64,000 bases of DNA from positions 1-64,000 of the forward strand of contig CAZWQM010000004.1 in NCBI GenBank assembly GCA_964636225.1, read 5' to 3'. This DNA is from UBA1858 sp964636225 (GTDB taxonomy: Bacteria; Pseudomonadota; Gammaproteobacteria; UBA4575). Shown here one piece after another: positions 44,830 through 54,551 of the stretch. The translations under genes and the position numbers were made by a program. Positions within the stretch are counted from its first letter, which is position 1. Every line of letters starts with the position of its first letter. The notes beneath the pieces are model-generated. The model was not told the origin of the DNA. It worked only from the letters and a program-made list of their open reading frames with translations, and did not search any database.

Positions 44830-46389
44830 ATGGATGCAGTTGTCATACTTGTGGCGTTAATGGCAGGGCTGGTTTTTCGCAGGTTCAACTATCCTCCATT
44901 ACTCGGTTATTTGCTTGCGGGTTTTGTTGCCCATGAATTCGGTATCGGGAGTGTTGAGCATATTGTGCCTTATGCTGATATCGGTATTCTGCTCTTATTA
45001 TTTACTATCGGTCTTAAGCTGAATTTAAAATCTCTGGCTTCGGTGCATGTCTGGGGAACAGCCACGTTGCATATGTTAATTGCCGTTGTCCTCACCATGC
45101 CGGTGATTATGGCGGCCTGTATCTGGATGCCAGCATTGGCGATACAGGATTCTGTCTCTGCCTGGACATTAGCTTTCGCATTGTCATTTTCCAGTACCGT
45201 ATTTGCCGTAAAAATATTTGATGAGCGTGGTGAGAGTGCTTCCTTACATGCGCTGATTGCGATTGGGATTTTAATTATTCAGGATTTATTCGCCGTTTGT
45301 TATTTGGTGTTTACTTCGGAAAAAGCAATAGAACCTGCTGCAATGATTTTATTTGCTCTTCCTCTAATAAGGCCGGCTTTCTTATATCTCATGCGACTTA
45401 CCGGCCATGGTGAGCTTTTGGTGCTTTACGGTGTTGTTGCAGCCATAGGAGCAGCCGAATTATTTGAGCTATTTAATCTTAAAGGAGGTTTGGGCGCTTT
45501 ATTATTTGGCGTATTGTTGGGTAATAACGCTAAATCCAATGAGTTGTATAAAAATTTATCGAACCTGAAAGATCTGTTCCTGATTGGATTCTTTCTTCAG
45601 ATTGGTTATTACGGGCTGCCGTCCCTGCAAATGTTACTCGTTGCGATAGTTCTGGCCGGTTTGATTTTCTTAAGGCCGGTTATTTATTTCTTTTTGCTTG
45701 TCTTGTTTAAGTTAAGAGCAAGAACATCTTTTTTAACCAGCATGGCATTGTTTAATTACAGTGAGTTTGGTCTGATCGTTGGGGCAATTGCCGTGAATAA
45801 TGGTTTATTCTCCGCAGAATGGCTAACGACACTGGCATTGGCTATGTCGATTTCGTTTTTTATTTCCACACCTTTTAATACGCGAGTGCATGATATATTT
45901 AATAAATATCATGCCTGGCTACATCAGTTTGAACGTGAACGAAGAATCAAGCAGGAATCACTACCTAACCTGGGCAAATCCAGGGTTGTAATTCTGGGCA
46001 TGGGACGTGTTGGACTAGGTGCATATAAATATTTGTCATCCACATTGGACGGCGAGATCATTGGTGTAGATGAAAAAAAAGCCACGGTTGAAGCCTTTCA
46101 GCAACAGGGAATCAATTGCATTCATGGGGATGCCAGTGATTATGAATACTGGCGAGCAACGAAACTTGCTGACTGCAAAAAAATCTTTGTCTGTTTGTCA
46201 AATCATCATGAGAATATGTACATCGTTAATCTAGCCAAACAGCTTGGTTTTAATAACGTATTAGCGGTTGTATCGCGCTTTCCTGACGAACAACTGGAAT
46301 TGCAGCAACTTGGGTGTATTTCTTTTAATTTATATGCTGAAGCCGGACATGGATTTGCGGAACATGTATTAGGTGAACTTGAAACCTAA
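44830..46389 (+). CDS. Kef-type cation:proton antiporter with RCK domain
   Basis: 519 residues. About twelve N-terminal helices of the CPA2 family (PPLLGYLLAGF; FSFSSTVFAVKIF) are followed by a cytosolic RCK (TrkA-N) domain beginning VVILGMGRVGLGAYKYL and containing EIIGVDEKK and GINCIHGDASD. This is the KefB/KefC/YbaL layout, used for K+ efflux under ligand control. No KefF/KefG partner is adjacent. Confidence 0.88.
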   Translation: MDAVVILVALMAGLVFRRFNYPPLLGYLLAGFVAHEFGIGSVEHIVPYADIGILLLLFTIGLKLNLKSLASVHVWGTATLHMLIAVVLTMPVIMAACIWMPALAIQDSVSAWTLAFALSFSSTVFAVKIFDERGESASLHALIAIGILIIQDLFAVCYLVFTSEKAIEPAAMILFALPLIRPAFLYLMRLTGHGELLVLYGVVAAIGAAELFELFNLKGGLGALLFGVLLGNNAKSNELYKNLSNLKDLFLIGFFLQIGYYGLPSLQMLLVAIVLAGLIFLRPVIYFFLLVLFKLRARTSFLTSMALFNYSEFGLIVGAIAVNNGLFSAEWLTTLALAMSISFFISTPFNTRVHDIFNKYHAWLHQFERERRIKQESLPNLGKSRVVILGMGRVGLGAYKYLSSTLDGEIIGVDEKKATVEAFQQQGINCIHGDASDYEYWRATKLADCKKIFVCLSNHHENMYIVNLAKQLGFNNVLAVVSRFPDEQLELQQLGCISFNLYAEAGHGFAEHVLGELET

Positions 46390-46428
46390 AGCTGGGAATA
46401 TGCAAGTGAATTGTGTTTGAGACAATAG

Positions 46429-47019
46429 ATGGATTGGAAAATACATAATAAAGCGCTGGTTTACGACGGTCATTTCAAAGTGGCCAGGTATCAACTGTCG
46501 CATGAAAAATATGACGGCGATTCAACTCCTCTATTTTATCGTGAGCTGGTGGGAAGAAATAACGCCGTTGCCATGGTGGCCTATGATCCGGATGAAGATC
46601 AGATCGTCCTTGTCGAACAATTTCGTATTGGTGCCATCGAAGAAGAGCAGCCGTGGTTAATTGAGATCGTGGCAGGCTTGATCGAGTCGGATGAAGCACC
46701 GGAGCAAGTGGTTATTCGAGAATCAGAAGAAGAAATTGGCTGTTCGCCGAGTGAATTGATTAAAATTGCCGGCTTTTATACTAGTCCTGGAGGCAATTCA
46801 GAATGGATCGAATTGTTTATTGGTAAAATCTCCGTGCACGAGCTTGCCGAGTCCGGTGGACTCGAAGATGAAGCAGAAGATATTCGAATTATAGTGCTAC
46901 CTGCGGACGAAATCCCTTACATGCTGGCTACCGGTGAAGTCCGGTCGGCTATCGCCATAATAGGTTTGCAGTGGTTCGTGGCTAATCGGGAAAATATTCG
47001 AAGTCAATGGTTGAGTTAG
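46429..47019 (+). CDS. nudF: ADP-ribose pyrophosphatase, Nudix (NudF)
   Basis: 196 residues. A complete Nudix box starts at GLIESDEAPEQVV and continues REsEEEIG, matching Gx5Ex7RExxEExG. The N-terminal strand region (YDGHFKVARYQLSHEKYDG) and FYTSPGGNSE are ADP-ribose pyrophosphatase features. It hydrolyses ADP-ribose to AMP and ribose 5-phosphate. Its stop overlaps the convergent secretin-like gene by four bases. Confidence 0.9.
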   Translation: MDWKIHNKALVYDGHFKVARYQLSHEKYDGDSTPLFYRELVGRNNAVAMVAYDPDEDQIVLVEQFRIGAIEEEQPWLIEIVAGLIESDEAPEQVVIRESEEEIGCSPSELIKIAGFYTSPGGNSEWIELFIGKISVHELAESGGLEDEAEDIRIIVLPADEIPYMLATGEVRSAIAIIGLQWFVANRENIRSQWLS

Positions 47020-47846
47020 TTAGATAACTCGACTTTCATAAATATTTTATTGTAACGGTCTTCATTCTTTGCCGTGCGATGAAGAATGCCACGTGAATCG
47101 CTACTGCGTGTATCTGTATTTCCTCCAAGCTCAAACCATTCTCCCATTCGTACCCGCACAGTGGTGTCTATAAATGTTTGTTCCTGACCGTAACCCTGAT
47201 AAGTTCGGCTACTGCTGGCGGCACTTTGAATACTGATATTTGCAGTGCTTTTATCAGCGCTGCGGGCGACCACATAGAACCCGTCCTGCTTATTAGGAGA
47301 TAATTCGCTATGTTCAATCAGGTAGCTGCCATTAGGGCGTTGAACGTAAGAATAGATTGGAGTGATGCGTAAATTTTCTTTTGATATGTAAGCCGGTTTG
47401 CCTTCCTGAACCTAAAGAAACTGGGTTTTATTATTATTGCTCTGTGTTTTTCTTGTATCGGCCAGCACGGTGACACCCGAACCTATTTGATTAGATTTTC
47501 CTGTTTGAACCGTGATGTCACCTGATTCGATACGCGCGGAAGCGCTGATGCTGCTGTCATTACGTGCAATGTATTCGTCATTGGTAACAGAAATGCGAAA
47601 TGTACGAAGCGCCTTATCAACCGCTTGAATGAGACTTTCAATTTCGTTTATGCGACTGCCTGATGCTTTGATAAATAGCTGATAGCCATCGCCACTGATG
47701 GCCTCTGAGTCATTTAACAGCGGGCGAATCAACGGCAGGACTTCATCGGCAGGTCGGTTTTTTGAATCGAAATAGTGAATGGAGTCACTTAAACCCGGAG
47801 GAGGCAATAGTGTAAAAAGCAAAAAAATACCAATCAGTTTTTTCAT
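47016..47846 (-). pseudogene. Secretin-like short-domain protein, one in-frame TAG
   Basis: Read through one stop it gives 276 residues: a signal peptide (IGIFLLFTLLPPPGLSDS), a secretin N-domain-like region (NRPADEVLPLIRPLLND, ESLIQAVDKALRTFRISV), a Ser/Thr-rich middle and a C-terminal region with IDTTVRVRMGEWFELGG. The TAG lies in TQFL-stop-VQEGKP (plus-strand CTA at 47412-47414). One base change from a sense codon explains it. No secretin barrel is present, so it is a short, accessory-like protein. It follows the next gene by three bases. Confidence 0.7.
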
Positions 47847-47848
47847 AT

Positions 47849-48295
47849 TTAAATGCTAACACGCCTTAAGTCGGGAGAGATATCACACTGGTGCCAGTAA
47901 TTCATAAATACCTTATTCAATTCGCCACAGCGAATATGGTTATTAAAATCAACACTGCCTTCATATCGTTCCGATTGAGGGTTATGTAAGGATCCTTTTC
48001 CATCGGCTGTGATCAGGCTTTCATTGTAAGTCGAAACTACTTTGGGGAGTTGCCGAATGGAAATCTTAGAAGGTACACGATTAGCCAGATTAATCAGCCG
48101 GTGACCATCTTTAACGACGTCTGTGCTGTCAAATAAAATAATTTTAAGGGTGGTGTTGCGGTTTTTTCGAATGAACTGGCTAAATGCTTCAACAATATCA
48201 CTGCGGTCGAAAATTTGATGATCAAGTGACCGGGAAATAATATTGATATCCAAAACTGCAGACGTCGCCAGTTTATGTACCGCGGCAATGTTCAT
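47849..48295 (-). CDS. DUF7931-like (PLD-superfamily-like) protein
   Basis: 148 residues. The core SRSLDHQIFDRSDIVEAFSQF, DSTDVVKDGHRLI and ISIRQLP, then DGKGSLHNPQSERYEGSVDF resembles short proteins with a phospholipase D-like fold that lack the HKD motif. No signal peptide. The gene and the secretin-like one are co-directional and almost touching. Identification is by general pattern; function unknown. Confidence 0.55.
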   Translation of the reverse strand: MNIAAVHKLATSAVLDINIISRSLDHQIFDRSDIVEAFSQFIRKNRNTTLKIILFDSTDVVKDGHRLINLANRVPSKISIRQLPKVVSTYNESLITADGKGSLHNPQSERYEGSVDFNNHIRCGELNKVFMNYWHQCDISPDLRRVSI

Positions 48296-48643
48296 GGCAC
48301 GATCCTCGATAAAAATTTCGCCGTGGTGACCCCTAGGATGAAATTCTCAAAAAACCGTTCTTGCTTCATTTTTCTCTCATAAAAGTGGAAAAAACTGAGG
48401 ATACCTGACGATTGCTGTATGATGGGCGCCTGTTTTCCAAGCGGGTTGGTTAACTGCCCGTCCGGCCCCAATATACTGACTATTTGGATGTCTTAATAGT
48501 TCACTCACAAGGTGTGGGAACTTCAGAATACCTGAGAATGTCAGTTACTTGTCAATGATGAATGAGTTTGGTAAAAAATGCGCTGCCTATGTGGTGCGAG
48601 AGGCACATCTGGACTGAAAATAATTATAAAAGTGTCGTGATTG
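48296..48643. other. Intergenic region between divergent genes
   Basis: About 350 bases between the DUF7931-like gene and the ABC operon. It must contain both promoters but I see no clear operator, riboswitch or gene. Confidence 0.4.
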
Positions 48644-49369
48644 ATGATTGAAATACAAAATCTGGTTAAAAAATTCGGCTCGCTAACCGCGGTCAATGAT
48701 ATTACCTTCACTGTAGAGTCCGGTCAGGTACTTGGATTTTTGGGCCCCAATGGTGCCGGAAAATCCACCACTATGAAAATGATTACCGGATTTCTGGCGC
48801 CTACCTCAGGCTCTATTAGAGTCTGCGGTCATAAAGTGCAGGATGATGCGCTACTGGCAAAAAAAGAAATTGGTTATCTACCTGAAGGGGCTCCCAGCTA
48901 CGGTGAAATGACCCCCATCGAGTTTCTGCAATTTATTGCGGATGTGCGTGGATTGACAGGTACATATAAAAAGCAGCGAATAGAAACTGTCATTTCGCAG
49001 TTAAATTTACAGCAAGTCATTAATCGTCCCATTGAAACCCTATCCAAAGGGTTCAAGCGTCGAGTTGGATTGTCTCAGGCTATTCTGCATGACCCCAAAG
49101 TGCTTATTCTGGATGAGCCAACTGACGGGTTGGATCCCAATCAAAAGTTTGAAGTACGTGAACTAATTAAAGGGATGGCACAGGATAAAATCATTGTGAT
49201 ATCCACACATATTTTATCCGAAGTGGATGCCGTCTGTTCACGTGCCATTATTATTGCCAACGGGAAAGTGGTCGCAGATGAAACTCCGGAAGAGTTGATA
49301 TCAAGATCACCCATACGCCGTTTGGACGATGTGTTCAGGGAGATTACATCTATGGAGGGGTTGTCATGA
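48644..49369 (+). CDS. ABC transporter ATPase, GldA-like
   Basis: 241 residues from ATG 48644 (a TTG precedes it). Walker A GPNGAGKST, signature LSKGFKRRVGLSQ and Walker B VLILDEPTDGLDP are complete. It is first in a four-gene operon of the gliding-type ABC family (ATPase, permease, GldG-like, DUF4340), which is widespread in non-gliding gammaproteobacteria. It overlaps the permease by four bases. Confidence 0.9.
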   Translation: MIEIQNLVKKFGSLTAVNDITFTVESGQVLGFLGPNGAGKSTTMKMITGFLAPTSGSIRVCGHKVQDDALLAKKEIGYLPEGAPSYGEMTPIEFLQFIADVRGLTGTYKKQRIETVISQLNLQQVINRPIETLSKGFKRRVGLSQAILHDPKVLILDEPTDGLDPNQKFEVRELIKGMAQDKIIVISTHILSEVDAVCSRAIIIANGKVVADETPEELISRSPIRRLDDVFREITSMEGLS

Positions 49370-50100
49370 GAAATATCCTCATCATTTTCCAACGTGAACT
49401 GGAAAGTTATTTCGCGACGCCCGTAGCGTATGTATTCATAGTTATCTTCTTGGTACTCAGTGGCGCACTCACTTTTAATATGGGTGGGTTTTACGAGCGT
49501 GGCCAGGCTGATCTTCAGCCATTTTTTAATTTTCATCCCTGGTTGTATTTGTTTCTGGTCCCGGCAATTTCCATGCGCTTATGGGCCGAAGAGCGTAAAT
49601 CTGGAAATATTGAATTATTACTGACGCTACCGATCACCATGATTCAGGCAGTGATTGGAAAATTTTTAGCTGCTTGGCTATTTACTGCTATTGCCTTGCT
49701 GTTAACTTTTCCGCTTTGGATCACGGTGAATTATCTTGGAGATCCGGATAACGGGGTGATATTGGCGGCTTACATTGGAAGTTTGCTAATGGCCGGAGGC
49801 TTTCTTGCGATTGGTGCATGTATTTCCGCAACTACCAAGAATCAGGTGATTGCATTTATTATCAGTGTGGTGATTTGTTTTGCATTTTTGTTGAGTGGTT
49901 TTCCTGTTGTACTGGACTTCTTCCGAGGTTGGGCGCCTCAGCTCATCGTTGATACGATTGCTTCATTGAGCTTCCTGACGCACTACACCTCCATCAGTAA
50001 AGGCGTGATAGAACTGCGAGACATAATTTATTTTGCGACGCTGATCGGCTGCTGGCTGTATGCGAATGCGGTAGTGATTGAAATGAAAAAGGCAAGTTAA
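49366..50100 (+). CDS. ABC transporter permease, GldF-like
   Basis: 244 residues with six helices. It begins NILIIFQRELESYFATPVAYVFI-like, followed by PAISMRLWAEERKSGNIELL and LLTLPITMIQAVIGKF, typical of ABC-2 permeases of the GldF/NosY group. It pairs with the preceding ATPase. The start overlaps the ATPase stop (ATGA). Confidence 0.9.
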   Translation: MRNILIIFQRELESYFATPVAYVFIVIFLVLSGALTFNMGGFYERGQADLQPFFNFHPWLYLFLVPAISMRLWAEERKSGNIELLLTLPITMIQAVIGKFLAAWLFTAIALLLTFPLWITVNYLGDPDNGVILAAYIGSLLMAGGFLAIGACISATTKNQVIAFIISVVICFAFLLSGFPVVLDFFRGWAPQLIVDTIASLSFLTHYTSISKGVIELRDIIYFATLIGCWLYANAVVIEMKKAS

Positions 50101-50101
50101 A

Positions 50102-51985
50102 ATGAGTGCTGATAAATCCATGAGTAAAACCATCAGCTATACAGGATTATTGATGCTGGCAATATTGTTTGTGCTGGTAAATATGTTGAGTGGAAATCTG
50201 CTAAAGAATTTCCGTATTGATCTGACACAGGATAAATTGTACACGTTGTCTGACGGCACGCGTAACATCATTGATAGTATTCAGGAACCAATAACACTGA
50301 ATTACTTTTTTTCTGATCAGACCAGCCAGAATATTCCTCAGTTAAGAACCTATGCCAATAGAGTCAAAGAGCTGTTGCAGGAGTATGCACAATTATCGCG
50401 AGGCAAAATTACCTTGAATGTGATTGATCCGATTCCTTATTCAGAAGAAGAAGATCAGGCAGCCGAATTTGGTCTGCAAGGTGTGCCCACTGGACCTGGA
50501 GGAGAAACCATCTACTTTGGTTTGGCGGGTAGCAACTCCATCGGTGAGTCCAGGCTGATTCCTTTTTTCCAGCCTAACAAAGAACAGTTTCTGGAATACG
50601 ACGTTACTAAACTGATTTACACATTGCTGAATTCAAAAAAACCAGTGGTCGGTTTGCTGTCCAGAGTACCGATGTTTTCTTCATTTGATATTGAAACTCA
50701 AAGAATTCGTGACCCCTGGGTAATTACCAGTCAGTTGCAGCAACTTTTTGAGGTGAAAAATATAGACTTTGCCGAAACGGACTTTGGTGAAGATCTTGAG
50801 TTATTAATGCTGGTGCAGCCAAAAGGTTTAAGTAATAAAACGCTTTACGCGATTGACCAATATGTGATGAAGGGTGGCAATCTGGTTGTTTATGTGGATC
50901 CTTACGCTGAGGCAGATGTGCCTCCTATGGATCCCAATTCGCCCATAGAAGCTTCAGGTGCGCGCAGCTCAAATCTTGAGTTACTGTTTAATGCCTGGGG
51001 TATTGATTATTCACCAAATTCAGTTGTGGGTGACCGCAAATATGCCTTAACAGTGGATGTAGGAGAGGGTAAGCAGGAGCGGCATTATGCCATTCTTGGT
51101 TTGGATAAAGATGCTTTTCAGACTGAAGATGTCACCACGTCAAGTCTGGATCTGATTACCACCGCTATGGCTGGTACAGTAAAACCGAAGCGAGGTGCAG
51201 ATGTTAAATTTGAACCGTTGATACATTCAAGCAATGAAGCAATGCTGTTTGAGAGTTCAAAATTCAGATTTCTACCAAAGGTGTCAAACCTGTCTGAAAA
51301 CTTTATGCACACCGGTGAAGAATATGCTATCGCCGGACGCTTTCAAATGCAGCCTGAATCGGCATTTCCTCAAGGTGCGCCTGAAGGTGTTGAAAACCAA
51401 CATGCACATATTTCAAGAGCCAGTCAGCCAGTCAATGTTATTGTTGTTGCTGATGTTGATATGCTTACGGATCGTATGTGGGTGAATGTGCAGGATTTCC
51501 TCGGCCAGAAAATTACTGATGCATGGGCGTCTAATGGAGATTTTGCAGTCAATGTGGTGGATAACCTGCTAGGCAGTTCCAATTTGATCAGTGTGCGTGG
51601 ACGTGCGACAGCGACCAAACCCTTTACTCGGGTAGAAGCATTGCGCCGTGAAGCGGATGATCAGTTTCGTGAGCAGGAACAAATTCTACAGAATAAGCTA
51701 ATGAGTGCAGAACAGAAGATTTCGCAATTGCAATCCCAGCGTGATGATCAGAGCTCCACTATATTAAGCCCTGAACAAAGTGCCGAAATTCAGCGTTTTC
51801 AGGATGAAAAATTGCAGGTAAGAAAAGAACTGAGAAAGGTCCGTCATGAACTGAATAAAAATATTCAAAGTCTGGGTGCCTGGTTGAAAGCGATTAATAT
51901 TGGCTTAATGCCACTGATACTGACAATACTGGCTCTGGTTATCTCTGCAATACGTATCAAGAAGCGCGTACCACACCGCTCATAG
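50102..51985 (+). CDS. GldG-like ABC-type auxiliary protein
   Basis: 627 residues: one N-terminal helix, a large extracytoplasmic region with YTLSDGTRNIIDSIQEPITL, GPGGETIYFGL and DQYVMKGGNLVVYVDPYAE, a coiled-coil stretch (about 525-590) and a C-terminal helix. Family members sit with GldA/GldF-type transporters. What is moved is unknown. It begins one base after the permease stop. Confidence 0.88.
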   Translation: MSADKSMSKTISYTGLLMLAILFVLVNMLSGNLLKNFRIDLTQDKLYTLSDGTRNIIDSIQEPITLNYFFSDQTSQNIPQLRTYANRVKELLQEYAQLSRGKITLNVIDPIPYSEEEDQAAEFGLQGVPTGPGGETIYFGLAGSNSIGESRLIPFFQPNKEQFLEYDVTKLIYTLLNSKKPVVGLLSRVPMFSSFDIETQRIRDPWVITSQLQQLFEVKNIDFAETDFGEDLELLMLVQPKGLSNKTLYAIDQYVMKGGNLVVYVDPYAEADVPPMDPNSPIEASGARSSNLELLFNAWGIDYSPNSVVGDRKYALTVDVGEGKQERHYAILGLDKDAFQTEDVTTSSLDLITTAMAGTVKPKRGADVKFEPLIHSSNEAMLFESSKFRFLPKVSNLSENFMHTGEEYAIAGRFQMQPESAFPQGAPEGVENQHAHISRASQPVNVIVVADVDMLTDRMWVNVQDFLGQKITDAWASNGDFAVNVVDNLLGSSNLISVRGRATATKPFTRVEALRREADDQFREQEQILQNKLMSAEQKISQLQSQRDDQSSTILSPEQSAEIQRFQDEKLQVRKELRKVRHELNKNIQSLGAWLKAINIGLMPLILTILALVISAIRIKKRVPHRS

Positions 51986-51989
51986 TCAT

Positions 51990-53039
51990 ATGAAAATAAA
52001 ATCACTTTCCATTTTAGTTATATTTCTGCTCATTGGGGCCGGAATGTATTTTGTATCCGCTTCAAAAAACAACATTAATACTTCAGAAAAAATTGGTTCA
52101 CCCATCATGCAGAATTTGCAAGCCAAACTGAACGATGTATCTGAATTACAGTTGGTTGGAGCCGGTGAGCAGGTATTGTCAACCCTGCAACGTACACCGG
52201 ACGGCTGGACAGTAAAGGAAAGAAATCATTTTCCTGCGGATGTATCGAAAATACGCGCAACATTATTAAATCTTGCTGAAGCTAAAATCATCGAACAAAA
52301 AACCGCGAATTCTGATTTATATGTGAAACTGGGTCTAGAAGATATCAGTGCTGCGGATGCGCAAGGTGTGAAAGCATTAATTCATATTCAAGGTGAAAGC
52401 CTGCCTGATGAATTGATCATAGGCAATCCTGGGCCTCAGATTAACAAGTCGCGCTATGTACGTCTGGCAAACAGTGAAACTAGCTGGTTGATAGATCGTA
52501 AAATTGATTTAAACCACACGCCAGAGTACTGGCTACGCAAAGATATTCTAAATATAGAGCCGAAAGAAATTGATGCTGTGACAATTCTACTTAAAGACGG
52601 ATCCAGACTTGAGATTAAAAAAAGCAGTAGTGATAAGTCTGTGTTTGAAGTGGCAAATTTAACCAATCCCGAGTCACAGGTGGTTGCTGCAGAGCTGGAT
52701 CAGGTAACCAATGCCATGTCGGCATTTCAGCTATTGGATATTGCAGATAATGCTGACTTCGATGGTAAAGAAGCAGATATGCAAGTGAGCTACCTGCTCA
52801 GCTCCGGGGCGATTGTGAATCTAAAGGCATATGAACTTAAAAATGACCATTTTGCCTCGTTGGATTATGGCCTGGTTCAAAATATTACGGTTGAGGAAAA
52901 GCCTCAAGCTGAAAAATATGTTAATCAACTTAAGGCGCTCACATCTGGCTGGATCTATAAAATTCCCAATGTCACTTATGACTCTATGTATAAACGTGAA
53001 GCGGATGTGCTCGCCATAACTGAAGATCAACTGAACTAA
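51990..53039 (+). CDS. DUF4340 protein
   Basis: 349 residues. A single N-terminal helix (SILVIFLLIGAGMYFVSA) anchors an extracytoplasmic domain with TPDGWTVKERNHFPADVSKI, which is the DUF4340 core, and repeats of the same fold. It is always with GldG-like genes. It starts four bases after the gldG stop and is the last gene of the operon. Confidence 0.85.
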   Translation: MKIKSLSILVIFLLIGAGMYFVSASKNNINTSEKIGSPIMQNLQAKLNDVSELQLVGAGEQVLSTLQRTPDGWTVKERNHFPADVSKIRATLLNLAEAKIIEQKTANSDLYVKLGLEDISAADAQGVKALIHIQGESLPDELIIGNPGPQINKSRYVRLANSETSWLIDRKIDLNHTPEYWLRKDILNIEPKEIDAVTILLKDGSRLEIKKSSSDKSVFEVANLTNPESQVVAAELDQVTNAMSAFQLLDIADNADFDGKEADMQVSYLLSSGAIVNLKAYELKNDHFASLDYGLVQNITVEEKPQAEKYVNQLKALTSGWIYKIPNVTYDSMYKREADVLAITEDQLN

Positions 53040-53047
53040 TCGATCGT

Positions 53048-54412
53048 TTAAATTTTGTTGGCTTTATCTACGGCATTACCAATATAGGTATGTGGTGTGA
53101 GCTTCTGCAGCTCCAGTTTCGCTTCGGTAGGTATGTCTAATCCTTCAATAAATTTTATTAAAGCTGGCTGATCAATTTTCTTTCCACGAGTCAGTGCTTT
53201 TAATTTTTCATAAGCCTTTTCAATATTATAGCGACGCATAACTGTTTGTATGGGCTCCGCCAGCACTTCCCAGTTGTTGTCTAGATCAGAAGCCAGTCGT
53301 GCTTCGTCAATTTGAATTTTATTTAATCCGCGCATGAGTGCTGCATCCGCAATCATGCAATAAGCAAAAGCACTGCCCAGGTTGCGTAATACGGTAGAGT
53401 CAGACAAGTCGCGCTGCCAGCGAGAAATTGGAAGTTTTTCTGCAAAATGTTGCAATAGTGCATTGGCAATACCGTAATTTCCTTCTGCATTTTCAAAATC
53501 AATGGGATTAACTTTGTGCGGCATGGTGGATGATCCCACCTCGGTTGCCACTACTTTCTGCTTGAAATAACCAATGGAAATATACGACCAGATGTCACGC
53601 GATAAATCGATGCAGATAGTATTGATCCGCTGCAAGCAATGGCACAATTCTGCGATATAATCGTGCGGTTCAATTTGTGTTGTATAGGGATTGTATTGCA
53701 GCTCTAAGGATTCCACTGTTTGGCGTGAAATGTTTTCCCAGTCGACACCCGGATAGGCGGATAGATGTGCATTAAAATTGCCTACCGCACCATTTAGTTT
53801 CCCCAGTATTTCAACACCATTCAACTGAGCGAGCTGTCTTTCCAATCGATGACATACATTTGCAAATTCCTTTCCCATGGTTGAAGGTGTGGCAGGCTGT
53901 CCATGCGTTCGACATAACATGGGAATGGAGGCCATTTCCGTGGCAAAATTACGCAGCAGATCGATAATGTGAGTTTGTAGACTGATTAATAATTCCCGTC
54001 CCTGTTTTAACATTAATGCATAAGCCAGGTTATTGATGTCTTCAGAGGTGCAGGCAAAATGAAAAAATTCAGACAGCTCTTTTAAGTCGTTATTCTTTTC
54101 GACAGATTCTTTTAACCAGTATTCAACCGCTTTGACATCGTGATTGGTCGTGGCTTCAATCTCCTTGACACGCTCAGCATCTGCCATGCTGAAATTGTCA
54201 ATGAGATTTTTTAGTTGCTTGCGGCCTGCCTCATTAAGTGGGGGAATGTCGTCTAGTTCCTTGCTGTCTGCCAGTCTCATCAGCCAGGTAACTTCTACGA
54301 TAGCCCGGCTATGAATTAAACCGTATTCACTAAATATTTCTCGTAATTTCAGCGTAGCTTTACTGTATCTGCCATCGATGGGCGTGACTGCGCTGAGGTT
54401 ATTCAATTCCAT
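53048..54412 (-). CDS. purB: Adenylosuccinate lyase
   Basis: 454 residues from ATG 54412, where the typical MELNNLSAVTPIDGRY begins; the frame is open further but overlaps fumC upstream. Active-site blocks TSEDINNLAYAL, HGQPATPSTMGKE and STMPHKVNPIDFENAEGN are intact. It acts twice in purine synthesis. In E. coli purB follows hflD; here the two are separated. Confidence 0.95.
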   Translation of the reverse strand: MELNNLSAVTPIDGRYSKATLKLREIFSEYGLIHSRAIVEVTWLMRLADSKELDDIPPLNEAGRKQLKNLIDNFSMADAERVKEIEATTNHDVKAVEYWLKESVEKNNDLKELSEFFHFACTSEDINNLAYALMLKQGRELLISLQTHIIDLLRNFATEMASIPMLCRTHGQPATPSTMGKEFANVCHRLERQLAQLNGVEILGKLNGAVGNFNAHLSAYPGVDWENISRQTVESLELQYNPYTTQIEPHDYIAELCHCLQRINTICIDLSRDIWSYISIGYFKQKVVATEVGSSTMPHKVNPIDFENAEGNYGIANALLQHFAEKLPISRWQRDLSDSTVLRNLGSAFAYCMIADAALMRGLNKIQIDEARLASDLDNNWEVLAEPIQTVMRRYNIEKAYEKLKALTRGKKIDQPALIKFIEGLDIPTEAKLELQKLTPHTYIGNAVDKANKI

Positions 54413-54551
54413 GTATTCTCCAATTTGGGTTAAATCTACTTCAAACTTAAGAGGGCTAGCTATTATACTACAGCCCATCTCAAGGTTGGCATTTACGATT
54501 CTAATTTGACCAGGAAAACTATCACTAGAAAAACTATAACCAGGAAAACAC

